This document shows, one piece after another, positions 1-9,575 of a DNA stretch of 64,000 nucleotides. Source of the DNA: Megasphaera sp. (GTDB taxonomy: Bacteria; Bacillota; Negativicutes; Veillonellales; Megasphaeraceae); NCBI GenBank assembly GCA_022486585.1, contig JAKVKI010000005.1, positions 1-64,000 of the forward strand. Direction: 5' to 3'. The first letter of the stretch is position 1. Each line of letters begins with the position of its first letter. A program made the position numbers and the translations under genes. The notes under the pieces are model-generated. The model searched no databases. It was given only the letters and a program-made list of their open reading frames with translations, and was not told the origin of the DNA.

Positions 1-2924
1 AAGATATTGCCCATAAGAGGCACCATCCCCAAAATAGCAGCCGCTGCTGTAAGCATGATAGGCCTGAAACGAAGAACGGCAGAATCGATGATGGCATGCC
101 AAGGATCCTCTCCCTCGGCCATATGTTTCTGTATCTGATCGATCAGAATAACCGAATTACGAATGATCATGCCAGACAATGCCAAAATACCTAAATCGGC
201 AACAAAACCTAAAGACTGACCGAAAATAAGCATCCCGAAGCTGACACCGATCAATCCCATCGGCGCTGTAATCAAGGTCAGGAACATAAGGGACGGACTG
301 CGGAGCTGCATCATTAGCAAGGTCATAATGACCAATATCATAATAGGTACAGGTGCCATCAGATATTTCAAGGATTTTTGGCTGTTTTCCAGCGCCCCGT
401 CTACTTTGACATCGTATCCAAAAGGCATACTCTTGCGAATGTCTTCAATGGAATCATACGCTTTCTGTGTCGCATCATTCGCTGTACCGGATTTAATAGA
501 ACCATTGATGGTAATGGTAGGCTTCAGATCACGCCGCCAAATAAGTCCATCTTCTGCACCATAGGTAATCTTGGCAATTTGTTCCAGTGGTACCGTTCCA
601 CCACTTCCAGTATATACAGGAATACTCTTGAGTTTGGATAAATCTGTCCGGTCTGTATCCTGTAAACGCAACTGTATGCCAATTGTCCGATCACCGGCAT
701 AATACTGCGCAACAGTCGCACCAGTCAATTCTGTATACATCGTTTTAGAAACATCTTGTCCCGTAATACCTAAGGCACGCAATTTATCCTGATCTAACTG
801 CAAATGCATGACTTTATTCTTTTGTTCCCAATTCAGGAATACATTTTCAATATTAGGATCCTCATCGATGCGATTGGCAATTTGTCGTGCATAGGTTTTT
901 ACCTTTTCAGAATCATACCCTGATACGCGCAACATGACCGGATAATCCGATGGCGGGCCGAGCGGGACAGTTTTGACATTACAACGTACGCCTGGCTGTT
1001 TTTCCTGCATTTCCGTTTTTATTTTCTGCGCTAATGCCGTCCGTGCTTCCGTATCTTTGGCGACAACAACGAACTGTGCGTAGTTATTGGCCGGTAAAAT
1101 CGGTTCCAGCGTCAATACGAATCGAGGCGCCCCTTCACCTACATAATAGGAATATTCCTTCAACAAATCCTGCTGCGAATTGAGGTATTCAGCAAATGTC
1201 GATGCCTGCGTCTGCGTAGCCTGCATGGATGAGCCTTCAGGTAATGTCATTTCTACAATAAGCTCCGGCCGCAGAGACGGCGGGAAAAATTCCTGAGGAA
1301 TAAACTTCATCAAGCCCAGCGACACGACGAACAGCGCTGCCGTACCACTTAAGACCAATACACGGTGTGTCAGGAACCAATTCAAGACCTGTCGGAACAA
1401 CACATAAAAGCGGCTTTGATACAACGGCTTTTCAACGGTCTCTGGTTTTACCTTGATGAGATAGTACCCAAAAAGCGGTGCCACCATAACTGATACGACC
1501 CAGGAAATAAGCAGTGACGCTGTAATTACAGGAAATAAGGCTTTGCAGAATTCAGCTGCTGCCCCTTCAGACAAGGCCACTGGAATGAAACCAGCACAGG
1601 TAACGAGAGTCCCTGTAAGCATGGGCTTTGCTGTCTGTGTAAACGCATAGCAAGCGGCCGTCAGCCTGTCCTTCCCTTTCTCCAGTTGTACACTCATCAT
1701 TTCTACTGCAATAATAGCATCATCTACTAAAAGCCCTAACGCGATAATCAAGGACCCTAACGAAACTTTATGCAAATCGATGCCAAAAACATTCATGACA
1801 CAAAACACACCTGTAAGCACTAAGGGGATACAGCAGGCTACAACAAGACCTGTTCGCAGTCCTAAACTGATGAAGCTGACAATGAGTACAATAATGATAG
1901 CTTCGCGAAGCGTATTGACGAAATCACTGATAGATTCCTTAACGACCTGCGGTTGATCTGAAACCTGGTGTATTTCCATCCCTGCCGGTAATTCTGTTTT
2001 CACGCTAGATACGAGCCCCCGCAGATTTTCACCAAGAGTCAGTATATTACCACCATTAGACATGGACAAGGCCAGCCCTACGGCCGGTTTGCCATTATAG
2101 TACATTTTCGGATCAGCCGGTTCAATGGTTTTCCGTTCAACTTTAGCAATATCTCCCAGCCGGAAAATCCGGCCATTGGCATTGATAGGCATATTGCGAA
2201 TGGCTTCGACATCTGTGAAGCTCCCTGTAATGCGCAAGTACACGTTATCGGATTTCGTATCGACCATACCGGCAGGCGTCATGGTATTCTGGCTGTTGAT
2301 TGCATTGGCAATAGTCGTAGCCGAAATCCCTAATTCTGCCAGCTTGGAATTGGCCACTTCTACATAAACCCGTTCAGTCTGTTCACCTAACAGCTCTACT
2401 TTGCTGACATCATCTACAGTAAGCATCATACGCCGTATTTTTTCGGCATTCTTCCGTAAATCTTCATACGTATAGCCGTCACCGGTAACAGCATACACTG
2501 AACCATATACATCATCAAAACGGTCATTGAAATACGGACCATACACACCATCAGGAAGATCTTTTTTCATATCTTCCGTCAGATTCCGGACCTCTGTCCA
2601 TGTCGACCGAATTTGATCCGTAGGAATCTCATCATCAAGCGTCACGTAGATGACAGACTGACCGGGGCGGGAATAACTCTTGATGTAATCCAAATGTTTC
2701 GTATCTTGCAGCTTTTTTTCAATCTTGTCCGTAACCTGGTCCTGCATCTGTTGTGCCGTCGCACCAGGCCAGGCAACAGTAACAACCATTTGCCGTACTG
2801 TATACGCCGGGTCTTCCATGCGACCTAATTTCATGTAAGAGAAAATACCGGCTATGGCAACGACGATAATGAAATACCAAACAAGGTATTTATTGCGCAA
2901 TGCAATTTCCGATAAATTTCTCAT
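1..2924 (-). CDS. RND efflux transporter, inner-membrane pump subunit (AcrB/HAE1-like), 3' end outside the window
   Basis: Proton-driven export of drugs or other amphiphiles across a diderm envelope, together with a periplasmic adaptor and an outer-membrane channel. About 974 codons are visible; the frame is still open at base 1, so the C-terminus is missing. The N-terminus (MRNLSEIALRNKYLVWY) leads into a hydrophobic first helix, as in RND pumps. The paired aspartates expected in TM4 appear as LLVDDAIIAVEMM (around 1700-1740). The ATG at 2924 overlaps the TGA of the adaptor gene by 4 bases (ATGA), so translation is probably coupled. Substrate cannot be read from sequence. No outer-membrane factor gene is visible; it may lie beyond the left edge. 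Confidence 0.93.
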   Translation of the reverse strand, partial: MRNLSEIALRNKYLVWYFIIVVAIAGIFSYMKLGRMEDPAYTVRQMVVTVAWPGATAQQMQDQVTDKIEKKLQDTKHLDYIKSYSRPGQSVIYVTLDDEIPTDQIRSTWTEVRNLTEDMKKDLPDGVYGPYFNDRFDDVYGSVYAVTGDGYTYEDLRKNAEKIRRMMLTVDDVSKVELLGEQTERVYVEVANSKLAELGISATTIANAINSQNTMTPAGMVDTKSDNVYLRITGSFTDVEAIRNMPINANGRIFRLGDIAKVERKTIEPADPKMYYNGKPAVGLALSMSNGGNILTLGENLRGLVSSVKTELPAGMEIHQVSDQPQVVKESISDFVNTLREAIIIVLIVSFISLGLRTGLVVACCIPLVLTGVFCVMNVFGIDLHKVSLGSLIIALGLLVDDAIIAVEMMSVQLEKGKDRLTAACYAFTQTAKPMLTGTLVTCAGFIPVALSEGAAAEFCKALFPVITASLLISWVVSVMVAPLFGYYLIKVKPETVEKPLYQSRFYVLFRQVLNWFLTHRVLVLSGTAALFVVSLGLMKFIPQEFFPPSLRPELIVEMTLPEGSSMQATQTQASTFAEYLNSQQDLLKEYSYYVGEGAPRFVLTLEPILPANNYAQFVVVAKDTEARTALAQKIKTEMQEKQPGVRCNVKTVPLGPPSDYPVMLRVSGYDSEKVKTYARQIANRIDEDPNIENVFLNWEQKNKVMHLQLDQDKLRALGITGQDVSKTMYTELTGATVAQYYAGDRTIGIQLRLQDTDRTDLSKLKSIPVYTGSGGTVPLEQIAKITYGAEDGLIWRRDLKPTITINGSIKSGTANDATQKAYDSIEDIRKSMPFGYDVKVDGALENSQKSLKYLMAPVPIMILVIMTLLMMQLRSPSLMFLTLITAPMGLIGVSFGMLIFGQSLGFVADLGILALSGMIIRNSVILIDQIQKHMAEGEDPWHAIIDSAVLRFRPIMLTAAAAILGMVPLMGNI

Positions 2925-4009
2925 GGCGTATCACTCTCCATCCGGACAGTTTCACCTTCTGTCAGCATATGCACGCCAGCCGTCACAACAATATCTCCAT
3001 TGCTGAGTCCGCTGACTTTTACTTTGTCATCACCAAAGGTTTCAACGGATACGTCTTTCAAACTGAGCGTATTATCTGTATTGACGACCCATACTTGCGG
3101 CTTGTCGCCAGTTTGATAAATAGCTGATAATGGCAATACATAACTTCCAGCCGAGGTCATATCCTCCGTTACGTTCTTGACGCTAGAGGTCATGCCGAGC
3201 TGCATACCTTCCGGTGGATTCTGGACAGTAACGCATACCTTATAGGTTCGTGATGCAGCATCCGCCATCGGCGCCACTTCGCGAACGACACCATAGGCCT
3301 GCTGATTCTGCAATGCCCAGAAAGAAATGTCCACGGCTTTGCCAATAGGAAACTGTTGGACCTGATTTTCCGGAACATTGATCTGTACTTCTAAATCGCT
3401 GGAATGCACCAACGTCAATACGGTTTGCCCGGATGCTACGACTTGCCCTACTTCGCCGTTCACAGCAGAGACGACACCATCTGCATCGGCAGTGAGCTGT
3501 GTATATCCCAACTGATTTTGTTGAGCCTGCTGTGAAGCCACGGCCTGATCATACTGAGCCTGGGCCTGTTCATATGATGTCTGGTACTGGTCGAGGACTG
3601 CGGCACTCACTGCATCCTGACTGAACAATTGTTGATATCGTGCTAAATTCGATGTCGCCAGGGCTAACTGAGCCTGAGCCGATGTCACAGTCGCCTGCGA
3701 CTGGTTGACAGCCTGGATGACATCCTTCGGATCGATTGTCATGAGGACATCACCAGTGTGAACAACACTGCCAAGCTGGACATTACGGGAAATAATACGA
3801 CCGCCAGCCTGAAAAGACAAATTAGATTCATATCGTCCCCGCACGGTTCCGGAATAGGTTCCTTCGGCATCGTTACTACTTGTACCGACGTGTGTTACCT
3901 TGACTAACGGAACTACATCTTGTGCCGTTTCTTTTTGACCGCAACCACTGATACATACAACCAAAGATGCGATGAGAACGGCACACAGGATATTTCTTCT
4001 GGATATCAT
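2921..4009 (-). CDS. RND efflux periplasmic adaptor subunit (HlyD/AcrA family), predicted lipoprotein
   Basis: Membrane-fusion protein bridging the RND pump and an outer-membrane channel. 362 aa, normal for the family. The N-terminus is a lipoprotein signal with a lipobox ISGC, placing the acylated cysteine at residue 23. A glutamine- and alanine-rich coiled coil (about residues 95-170, with repeated SQATVTSAQAQ-like heptads) sits between the two halves of a lipoyl-like domain, followed by the beta-barrel region. The gene overlaps marR upstream and the pump downstream by ATGA junctions, so the three genes form one tight operon. Confidence 0.93.
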   Translation of the reverse strand: MISRRNILCAVLIASLVVCISGCGQKETAQDVVPLVKVTHVGTSSNDAEGTYSGTVRGRYESNLSFQAGGRIISRNVQLGSVVHTGDVLMTIDPKDVIQAVNQSQATVTSAQAQLALATSNLARYQQLFSQDAVSAAVLDQYQTSYEQAQAQYDQAVASQQAQQNQLGYTQLTADADGVVSAVNGEVGQVVASGQTVLTLVHSSDLEVQINVPENQVQQFPIGKAVDISFWALQNQQAYGVVREVAPMADAASRTYKVCVTVQNPPEGMQLGMTSSVKNVTEDMTSAGSYVLPLSAIYQTGDKPQVWVVNTDNTLSLKDVSVETFGDDKVKVSGLSNGDIVVTAGVHMLTEGETVRMESDTP

Positions 4010-4467
4010 TTTATCACCTCTTCTTTTGCTTGCAGCCCCTCCAAGGGCGTCTCTGTCGCATTTTTAGCTGCGGCTTTCATCCCTTCGATTGTCTTAGCTA
4101 CAAGCCCTGGATCCATGCCTTCTGTAAGCCGTGCTATCCAATGATCCAATAATAGTTGCAACGGCTGACGCAATACCTCCCCTTGCGGTGTCAAATAGAT
4201 ATGTTTAAAGCGTTTATCATGATCATCCTGGCAACGGACGATGTAGTTTTTTTCTTCTAACGTCTTCACATTACGAGCTACTTGTGCTTTATCAGCAAAA
4301 AGATGCCCTGCAATCTCATCTTGACAAACACCTTCATGATCGTAGAGGTAGCGTAAAATGATATATTCAGCATACCCTATTCTCCAAGGAGCACAGGCCG
4401 CAGTAATATATGCCCGAGACCGCCGCTCCAATATGCCAAAATTATGGCCTACAGAAAAGAAATCCAT
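4006..4467 (-). CDS. MarR-family transcriptional regulator
   Basis: Winged-helix regulator, 153 aa, the normal MarR length. The central part (ILRYLYDHEGVCQDEIAGHLFADKAQVARNVKTLEEKNYIVR, about residues 38-80) is the helix-turn-helix and wing of this family, followed by the usual DxRxKxIYLTPQG-type segment (DKRFKHIYLTPQG). It is the first gene of the efflux operon and its stop overlaps the adaptor start. A perfect palindrome at 4490-4506 lies at the predicted transcription start, so autorepression relieved by a ligand that the pump exports is the likely logic (inference). Confidence 0.93.
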   Translation of the reverse strand: MDFFSVGHNFGILERRSRAYITAACAPWRIGYAEYIILRYLYDHEGVCQDEIAGHLFADKAQVARNVKTLEEKNYIVRCQDDHDKRFKHIYLTPQGEVLRQPLQLLLDHWIARLTEGMDPGLVAKTIEGMKAAAKNATETPLEGLQAKEEVIK

Positions 4468-4489
4468 CGTTTCTGCCTCCTTTTCACAA

Positions 4490-4506
4490 AGTTGATTTAA
4501 TCAACT
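4490..4506. promoter_or_regulatory. Palindromic operator candidate for the MarR regulator
   Basis: AGTTGATT-T-AATCAACT: perfect 8-base arms around a single central base. It lies about 11 bases downstream of the -10 box of the marR promoter, across the predicted start of transcription. Size and position suit a MarR dimer; binding itself is inferred. Confidence 0.75.
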
Positions 4507-4516
4507 ATTTAGCTAT

Positions 4517-4545
4517 AGTATAGCAGATAGTGTATCTATAATCAA
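4517..4545 (-). promoter_or_regulatory. Sigma-A type promoter of the marR-adaptor-RND operon
   Basis: On the minus strand TTGATT (4540-4545), 17-base spacer, TATACT (4517-4522). It points at marR, whose ATG is at 4467. Confidence 0.75.
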
Positions 4546-4575
4546 GATAATCCACTGCTATATCTATATATGGTT

Positions 4576-5211
4576 TTACTTTTTCTGTCTCGTAAGATCA
4601 TATAATAAGGCGTTACAAATGGCTGCTGCTATATTACTGCCACCTTTGCGACCAATCGCCACGATATAAGGAACGCCACTTTGCATGATAATATCTTTAG
4701 CGTACATGACGTTGACGAAGCCAACGGGAACTCCGATGACCAATGCCGGTTTAATCTGTCCCTCCTGAATCAGTTGATTTAACCGCAACAGTGCTGTCGG
4801 GGCATTCCCTATTGCAATGATAAGAGGCCCGTCAATCGTACAGGCCTTATCCATACAGGCAGACGCCCGGGTCGTACCATTCGCCTTGGCCCTGGCCGCT
4901 ATATCCGCATCCGCCATGAAACACACCTTGCGGCAGCCTAACGAAGTCAAAGCTGCTGTACTGATACCCGTACAGGCCATGTTCGTGTCCGTAACAATCG
5001 TACAGCTACAGCGCAAAGCTTCAAGTCCTTTTTCGACAGCGCCATCGCTAAAACGCATCGTTCTAGCATACTCAAAATCAGCACTCGTATGGATGACTCG
5101 TTTAATAATAGTTTTCTTTTCCGGTGCCAATGCAATTTCGCCAAGTTCTTCTTCAATAATATTCATGCTCTGCTGCTCAATATCAGCTGGCAATACATGT
5201 TCGATTTTCAT
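4576..5211 (-). CDS. cbiC: Precorrin-8X methylmutase (cobalt-precorrin-8 methylmutase)
   Basis: Moves a methyl group from C-11 to C-12 of the corrin ring, giving (hydrogeno)cobyrinate in B12 synthesis. 211 aa, typical. The conserved catalytic histidine is His41 in RVIHTSADFEYA, followed by the family segments TDTNMACTGIS and PVGFVNVMYAKD. It is the last gene of a cobalamin run transcribed cobK, cbiET, cbiA, cbiC. The marR promoter begins just downstream and no clear hairpin terminator separates them. Confidence 0.95.
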   Translation of the reverse strand: MKIEHVLPADIEQQSMNIIEEELGEIALAPEKKTIIKRVIHTSADFEYARTMRFSDGAVEKGLEALRCSCTIVTDTNMACTGISTAALTSLGCRKVCFMADADIAARAKANGTTRASACMDKACTIDGPLIIAIGNAPTALLRLNQLIQEGQIKPALVIGVPVGFVNVMYAKDIIMQSGVPYIVAIGRKGGSNIAAAICNALLYDLTRQKK

Positions 5212-5258
5212 ACTGTTCTCCTCATAACGACCTTCATTTATATCCTAAAATATATGTC

Positions 5259-6635
5259 TTAGTGGCCTTGTGCTGCTTTACAGCAAGCTTTGATGAAATT
5301 ACGGGCCCAATCTATATTGCCCCACAGATGCATATGCGGATATCCGGCAAATAAATTTCCCTTCGCATATATACACGGCCAATGACGTTTTCCTGAAGCC
5401 TTGTGAGCTTCACAGGCATCGCCGTTACACGTACTATCAGAATAATGAAATTCATGGGCAGTTATGGTTTCACCAGCGTTACACAGAAGTGTATCTTTCT
5501 GGGCTGTCACCGTAATATATCCGAAGCGTGTCAATGTATCGGTCATATAGGTCGTACCAGGAATGACACCGGCCCAGTCATATGTCCTGCCATCTTCTTT
5601 GAAATGTTCCATCAAGTACATGAAGCCGCCGCATTCAGCAAAACATGGTATATTTCGTTCTATAGCCTGACGAAGACTGGAACGCATAGACTCGTTGTCC
5701 GCCAAATGGCGAGCATACAACTCCGGATAGCCGCCACCTATATAGATGCCGTTGCAAGGTGGCAATGCCGTATCATGAAGTGGGCTGAAATAAACTATTT
5801 CTGCCCCTAGCTGCTGAAAAAGGCGTAATTCATCATCATAATAAAAACAGAACGCTTCGTCCTTCGCTACAGCAATGCGCGCTGTCCCTACGGGCTTGAC
5901 GAGTTCTTCTTCATATGTAAACGGCCTTGCTATCTTAGCCAGTTCTACTATCCGCTGCCACTGCAAGGTAGAAGCTGCCGTTTCTGCTAAAGCACGAACA
6001 CGGCACTGCAGATCTCCCACTTCATCAGCCGTGATCAAACCCAAATGGCGGCTTGACAATGATCCTTCGGCTACGTAGGGCATATAGCCCAGTGCTTCCA
6101 AGCCGGTTTCCTGTTCCCATATTTTTTTATAATATTCATATACGCCAGCTTTACTGGTGTTGACAATAAATCCGATAGCCTGACTATCATCACGGAACTG
6201 GGCTAAACCGCGGATCTGTGCAGCCAGTGACAAGGCCGCTCCTTTTCCGTCGACGACAAAAATGACCGGTGCAGCTACTGCTCTGGCCAAATCATAGGCA
6301 CTGGCTTCACTAGTAAGTCCTACGCCATCATAAAATCCCATGGCTCCTTCTAAGACAGCTATATCAGCCTGACAACTGTTATGAGCCAGCAAGGTTCGCG
6401 CCGTACGACAACCTTGTCGGCCTCTGCCAAACAAAAATAAATCCAGATTATGCGACGGTGTTCCTAAAATTCGTGAATGGAACATAGCGTCGATATAATC
6501 AGGACCGCTCTTAAATGCAGCCACCGTCATTCCTTGACGGCGCAATACTTCCAGCAAAGCACACATAACAGTAGTCTTGCCACTACCGCTGTGCGGCGCC
6601 GCCAATAAAACACGGGGCATATTACAGGTGGCCAT
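5259..6635 (-). CDS. cbiA: Cobyrinic acid a,c-diamide synthase
   Basis: ATP- and glutamine-dependent amidation of the a and c side chains of cobyrinate. About 458 aa from the chosen ATG at 6635, which has GGGAGGA five bases upstream and lies just behind the stop of cbiET; an ATG at 6656 in the same frame lacks this. The N-terminal dethiobiotin-synthetase-like ATPase starts with a P-loop SGSGKTT. The C-terminal class I glutamine amidotransferase has its nucleophile cysteine in CFAECGGFMYL. Fits the anaerobic or aerobic pathway; neighbours make the pathway assignment firm. Confidence 0.95.
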   Translation of the reverse strand: MATCNMPRVLLAAPHSGSGKTTVMCALLEVLRRQGMTVAAFKSGPDYIDAMFHSRILGTPSHNLDLFLFGRGRQGCRTARTLLAHNSCQADIAVLEGAMGFYDGVGLTSEASAYDLARAVAAPVIFVVDGKGAALSLAAQIRGLAQFRDDSQAIGFIVNTSKAGVYEYYKKIWEQETGLEALGYMPYVAEGSLSSRHLGLITADEVGDLQCRVRALAETAASTLQWQRIVELAKIARPFTYEEELVKPVGTARIAVAKDEAFCFYYDDELRLFQQLGAEIVYFSPLHDTALPPCNGIYIGGGYPELYARHLADNESMRSSLRQAIERNIPCFAECGGFMYLMEHFKEDGRTYDWAGVIPGTTYMTDTLTRFGYITVTAQKDTLLCNAGETITAHEFHYSDSTCNGDACEAHKASGKRHWPCIYAKGNLFAGYPHMHLWGNIDWARNFIKACCKAAQGH

Positions 6636-6636
6636 A

Positions 6637-7836
6637 CTATTCCTCCCGACAGGCACGTATAATGTAAACTGGATTACGGCCCATCATCAGGTGATATGAA
6701 CCGACGGGCTTACTCACTGCAGCTGTGATCTGCGTGATATCCAAGGTATAGGTCTTACGTTCCGCATAATATGCCGTTACCGCTGCCAGCGTTTCTATGG
6801 TAATCGCCGTGATGACGATACGGCAGTCACGATTTTTACTGTATATACAGTCCAAAATAGCTGCCATATTGCCCTTTGTACCGCCAATAAACGCACAGTC
6901 TGGTGCCGGTAAGTCTCTCATCGTTTCTGGCGCTTTACCACAGACAACGGTAACGTTCACCGCAGCAAACCGCAATATATTTTGCTGCAATAACGCAATT
7001 GCAGCCGTATCCAGTTCAAAGGCATAGACCTTGCCAAACGGTGCCTGTAGTGCCATTTCAACAGTACAAGAGCCGGTTCCGGCACCGACATCATAAATGG
7101 TATCTTCTCCTTGCGGACGCAACTTAGAAATAGCAACAGCACGGATTTCCTGTTTAGTCATAGGTGCATTGCCCCGCAAAAAAGCATCGTCCTCAAATCC
7201 ATGAACAGGTCGTTGCAACGGGCAGGCCTGTGTATTGAGGATCATCATAACAGAGGGATCTCCTATGGCAGATCCTGTCATAGTCGAAGCAGTCCCTTCT
7301 TCAATGCGTTCATTTGCATATGACAAGTTTTCCCCGGCATAGACATGGACCCGGCCTAATCCGGCATGACATAGTTCCTGGCAAATAGAAGCAACTGAAT
7401 GCTCACCGCCAGTAAGACAAAATACCTTTTTATGACTGAAAACAGTACTGACCAATGGCTGATTCCGACCATGACGACTGACTATACATGCATCCTGCCA
7501 AGGCATGGATAACACTGCTGCAAAATAAACTAAACTGCTAATACCGCAAATGCGTCGTACTGTACATCCAGGAATCGCATCAAGACAGGCTGCAAGACTA
7601 AAAAAGCCTACATCGCCAGATACGACAACAGCTGCACAGCTAGCAGACGAAGCAGCCAAGATTTCCCGGATTTCCGAAGGCTTCGATGTCAAATGAATTT
7701 CTTTGCCTTCCTGAGGCACGGCTGCTATCATGCGCTTATCGCCAATAATGAGGCAGCTCTGTTTCAGCGCCTGCATCGCTTCTGCTGTAAGCAGTTCCGG
7801 ATTTCCCGGCCCCATGCCGATGATATATACGTTCAT
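6637..7836 (-). CDS. Bifunctional precorrin-6Y C5,15-methyltransferase / decarboxylase (CbiE-CbiT fusion, CobL-like)
   Basis: Methylates C-5 and C-15 and decarboxylates the C-12 acetate side chain of the corrin precursor. About 399 aa from the ATG at 7836 (AGGAG six bases upstream; the longer frame to 7890 adds a tail without a ribosome site). Residues 1 to about 195 are a CbiE tetrapyrrole methylase starting MNVYIIGMGPGNPELLT. From about 205 on is a CbiT Rossmann methyltransferase with the SAM motif DVGAGTGSCTVEMA. In many bacteria cbiE and cbiT are separate; here they are one chain, as in CobL. Confidence 0.94.
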   Translation of the reverse strand: MNVYIIGMGPGNPELLTAEAMQALKQSCLIIGDKRMIAAVPQEGKEIHLTSKPSEIREILAASSASCAAVVVSGDVGFFSLAACLDAIPGCTVRRICGISSLVYFAAVLSMPWQDACIVSRHGRNQPLVSTVFSHKKVFCLTGGEHSVASICQELCHAGLGRVHVYAGENLSYANERIEEGTASTMTGSAIGDPSVMMILNTQACPLQRPVHGFEDDAFLRGNAPMTKQEIRAVAISKLRPQGEDTIYDVGAGTGSCTVEMALQAPFGKVYAFELDTAAIALLQQNILRFAAVNVTVVCGKAPETMRDLPAPDCAFIGGTKGNMAAILDCIYSKNRDCRIVITAITIETLAAVTAYYAERKTYTLDITQITAAVSKPVGSYHLMMGRNPVYIIRACREE

Positions 7837-7862
7837 GCTTTGCTCCTTTGCATTGGATTTCC

Positions 7863-8612
7863 TTATATATATTGATCCAATAAATGGCATACTGCATCGC
7901 AGCCTTCACCGTTTTCTATTGCTCTGGTAATGACAATCGCTTTAGCCCCGGCCATAGCTGCTGCCTCTATCTTAGCCTCAAACCCGCCAATTGTACCGGA
8001 ATCTTTAGTAACGACATAAGCCGCATGAAAATGGCGAAACATCGCCAGATTCAGGTCTTTGTCAAACGGTCCCTGCATACAGACAATATGGGATGGGTCA
8101 TATCCCAATTCAAGAGCTTTGCAAAGAGATGCTTTAGAAGACAAAATACGCAGGGCAATTCGCTCAGCATAGGCTGGCAAGGTCGTGAAAACGGCCAAAT
8201 CCTTGCTGCCTGTCGTAAGGAACACAGGCCCTTCCGTATGACCTAAGACCTCCACGGCCTCTTCCATCGAAGAAACAGCAATGTAATCATGGCGCTGACT
8301 GGCTGGACGGATGACACGGATGTATGTAATCGCAGCTGCTGCACAGACTCGTTTGATGTTTTCTGTTACGACAGCTGCATACGGATGGGTCGCATCGATA
8401 ACCAGATCAATAGCGTACTGGCCTGCAAAGGCAGCCATGGCCTCATAATCCATACGATGGGATATGATCGTTATGTTACTGCCTTGAGGAAGTAAAGATG
8501 CGCCATATGCCGTTGCTACAGATACATAGACATGGACCTCTTTCCCTAGCAAATAGGTTGCCAATTCCCTGCCTTCTGTCGTACCACCGGCAATCCATAT
8601 GGATTTAGGCAT
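7863..8612 (-). CDS. cobK: Precorrin-6A reductase (cobalt-precorrin-6A reductase)
   Basis: NAD(P)H-dependent reduction of the corrin macrocycle, the step before CbiE/CbiT. About 249 aa from the ATG at 8612, which has AAAGGAG eight bases upstream; ten more codons upstream are open but unsupported. The start PKSIWIAGGTTEGRELATYL and the internal DATHPYAAVVTENI and VTKDSG segments are typical of CobK/CbiJ. First of the four cobalamin genes; only about 50 bases separate it from pyrD upstream, too few for a cobalamin riboswitch. It may therefore be cotranscribed with pyrKD. Confidence 0.94.
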   Translation of the reverse strand: MPKSIWIAGGTTEGRELATYLLGKEVHVYVSVATAYGASLLPQGSNITIISHRMDYEAMAAFAGQYAIDLVIDATHPYAAVVTENIKRVCAAAAITYIRVIRPASQRHDYIAVSSMEEAVEVLGHTEGPVFLTTGSKDLAVFTTLPAYAERIALRILSSKASLCKALELGYDPSHIVCMQGPFDKDLNLAMFRHFHAAYVVTKDSGTIGGFEAKIEAAAMAGAKAIVITRAIENGEGCDAVCHLLDQYI

Positions 8613-8663
8613 AGACTTTTCTCCTTTTCTATAACGTTTCATACATACCTGCTTCTTACACGA

Positions 8664-9575
8664 TTACTCGTTAAGAGCCCCTACGATATCGGAGATATGA
8701 GAAATATGTTGCTCCGCACAGTACTGCTGTAATCCCGTTGCAATGTTTTCTACAGCAGCCGGATCAACAAAATTATAGGCTCCGACAGCAACGGCACTAG
8801 CCCCGGCCAGCATGAATTCTACCGCATCCTGCCAGGATGCAATACCACCTAAACCAAGTATAGGAATATGGACTGCTTTGGCCGTCTGCCAAACCATGCG
8901 CAGTGCTACAGGCTTAATAGCCGGACCAGACAGGCCGCCTGTAATATTTCCTAATACAGGTCGCCGCGTCTGAATATCTATGGCCATGCCGGTAATCGTA
9001 TTGATCAGCGAAACAGCATCAGCTCCCGCTTCTTCAACAGCCTTAGCCATGACTGTAATATCCGTTACATTTGGCGACAGCTTAACGATGACTGGCTTTT
9101 TCGTATGGTCTTTGACGCTCCTCGTAACAGCTGCTGCCGCAGTGGGTTGCGTACCAAAGACAATGCCCCCTTCTTTGACGTTGGGGCAGGAAATATTTAC
9201 TTCTACGGCTGCCACGCCATCGATATCCAGTGCTGCTGCAAGCGTACCATATTCTTCTACACTGCCAGCGGACATATTGACGATCAGTGGTGTATGATAT
9301 TGCATCGTTAAGGGAAGAATATCACGCGTAAAGGCGTGGACACCCGGATTTTCTAGTCCTATGCAATTTAGCATGCCTGCTGGTGTTTCAGCAATGCGGA
9401 CACCAGGATTACCCGATCGTGGCAACGGTGTAATGCCTTTAGAAATGACAGCACCGATATTTTCTATATGAAGAAAATCACTATATTCCAATCCAAAACC
9501 AAACGTACCCGATGCACCCATCACCGGTGTTTTCATGGAAATACCGGCAAATGTAATACCCAGTCTGCTATCCAT
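8664..9575 (-). CDS. pyrD: Dihydroorotate dehydrogenase, catalytic subunit (class 1B)
   Basis: FMN enzyme oxidising dihydroorotate to orotate in pyrimidine synthesis. About 303 aa from the ATG at 9575, which has AAGGAGG seven bases upstream and overlaps the pyrK stop by one base (TAATG). The catalytic cysteine lies in [11 protein letters not shown]; the FMN-binding glycine-rich ends GLGGIASW and VAVGAYNF are present. Pairing with PyrK shows that it is the NAD-linked, heterotetrameric class 1B form. Downstream genes are for cobalamin rather than pyrimidines. Confidence 0.96.
   Translation of the reverse strand: MDSRLGITFAGISMKTPVMGASGTFGFGLEYSDFLHIENIGAVISKGITPLPRSGNPGVRIAETPAGMLNCIGLENPGVHAFTRDILPLTMQYHTPLIVNMSAGSVEEYGTLAAALDIDGVAAVEVNISCPNVKEGGIVFGTQPTAAAAVTRSVKDHTKKPVIVKLSPNVTDITVMAKAVEEAGADAVSLINTITGMAIDIQTRRPVLGNITGGLSGPAIKPVALRMVWQTAKAVHIPILGLGGIASWQDAVEFMLAGASAVAVGAYNFVDPAAVENIATGLQQYCAEQHISHISDIVGALNE

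Noticed and set aside
8613..8663. Cobalamin riboswitch before cobK
   Set aside because: The gap is only about 50 bases, too small for a B12 aptamer, and no B12-box-like sequence was seen there or in the DUF523 leader.
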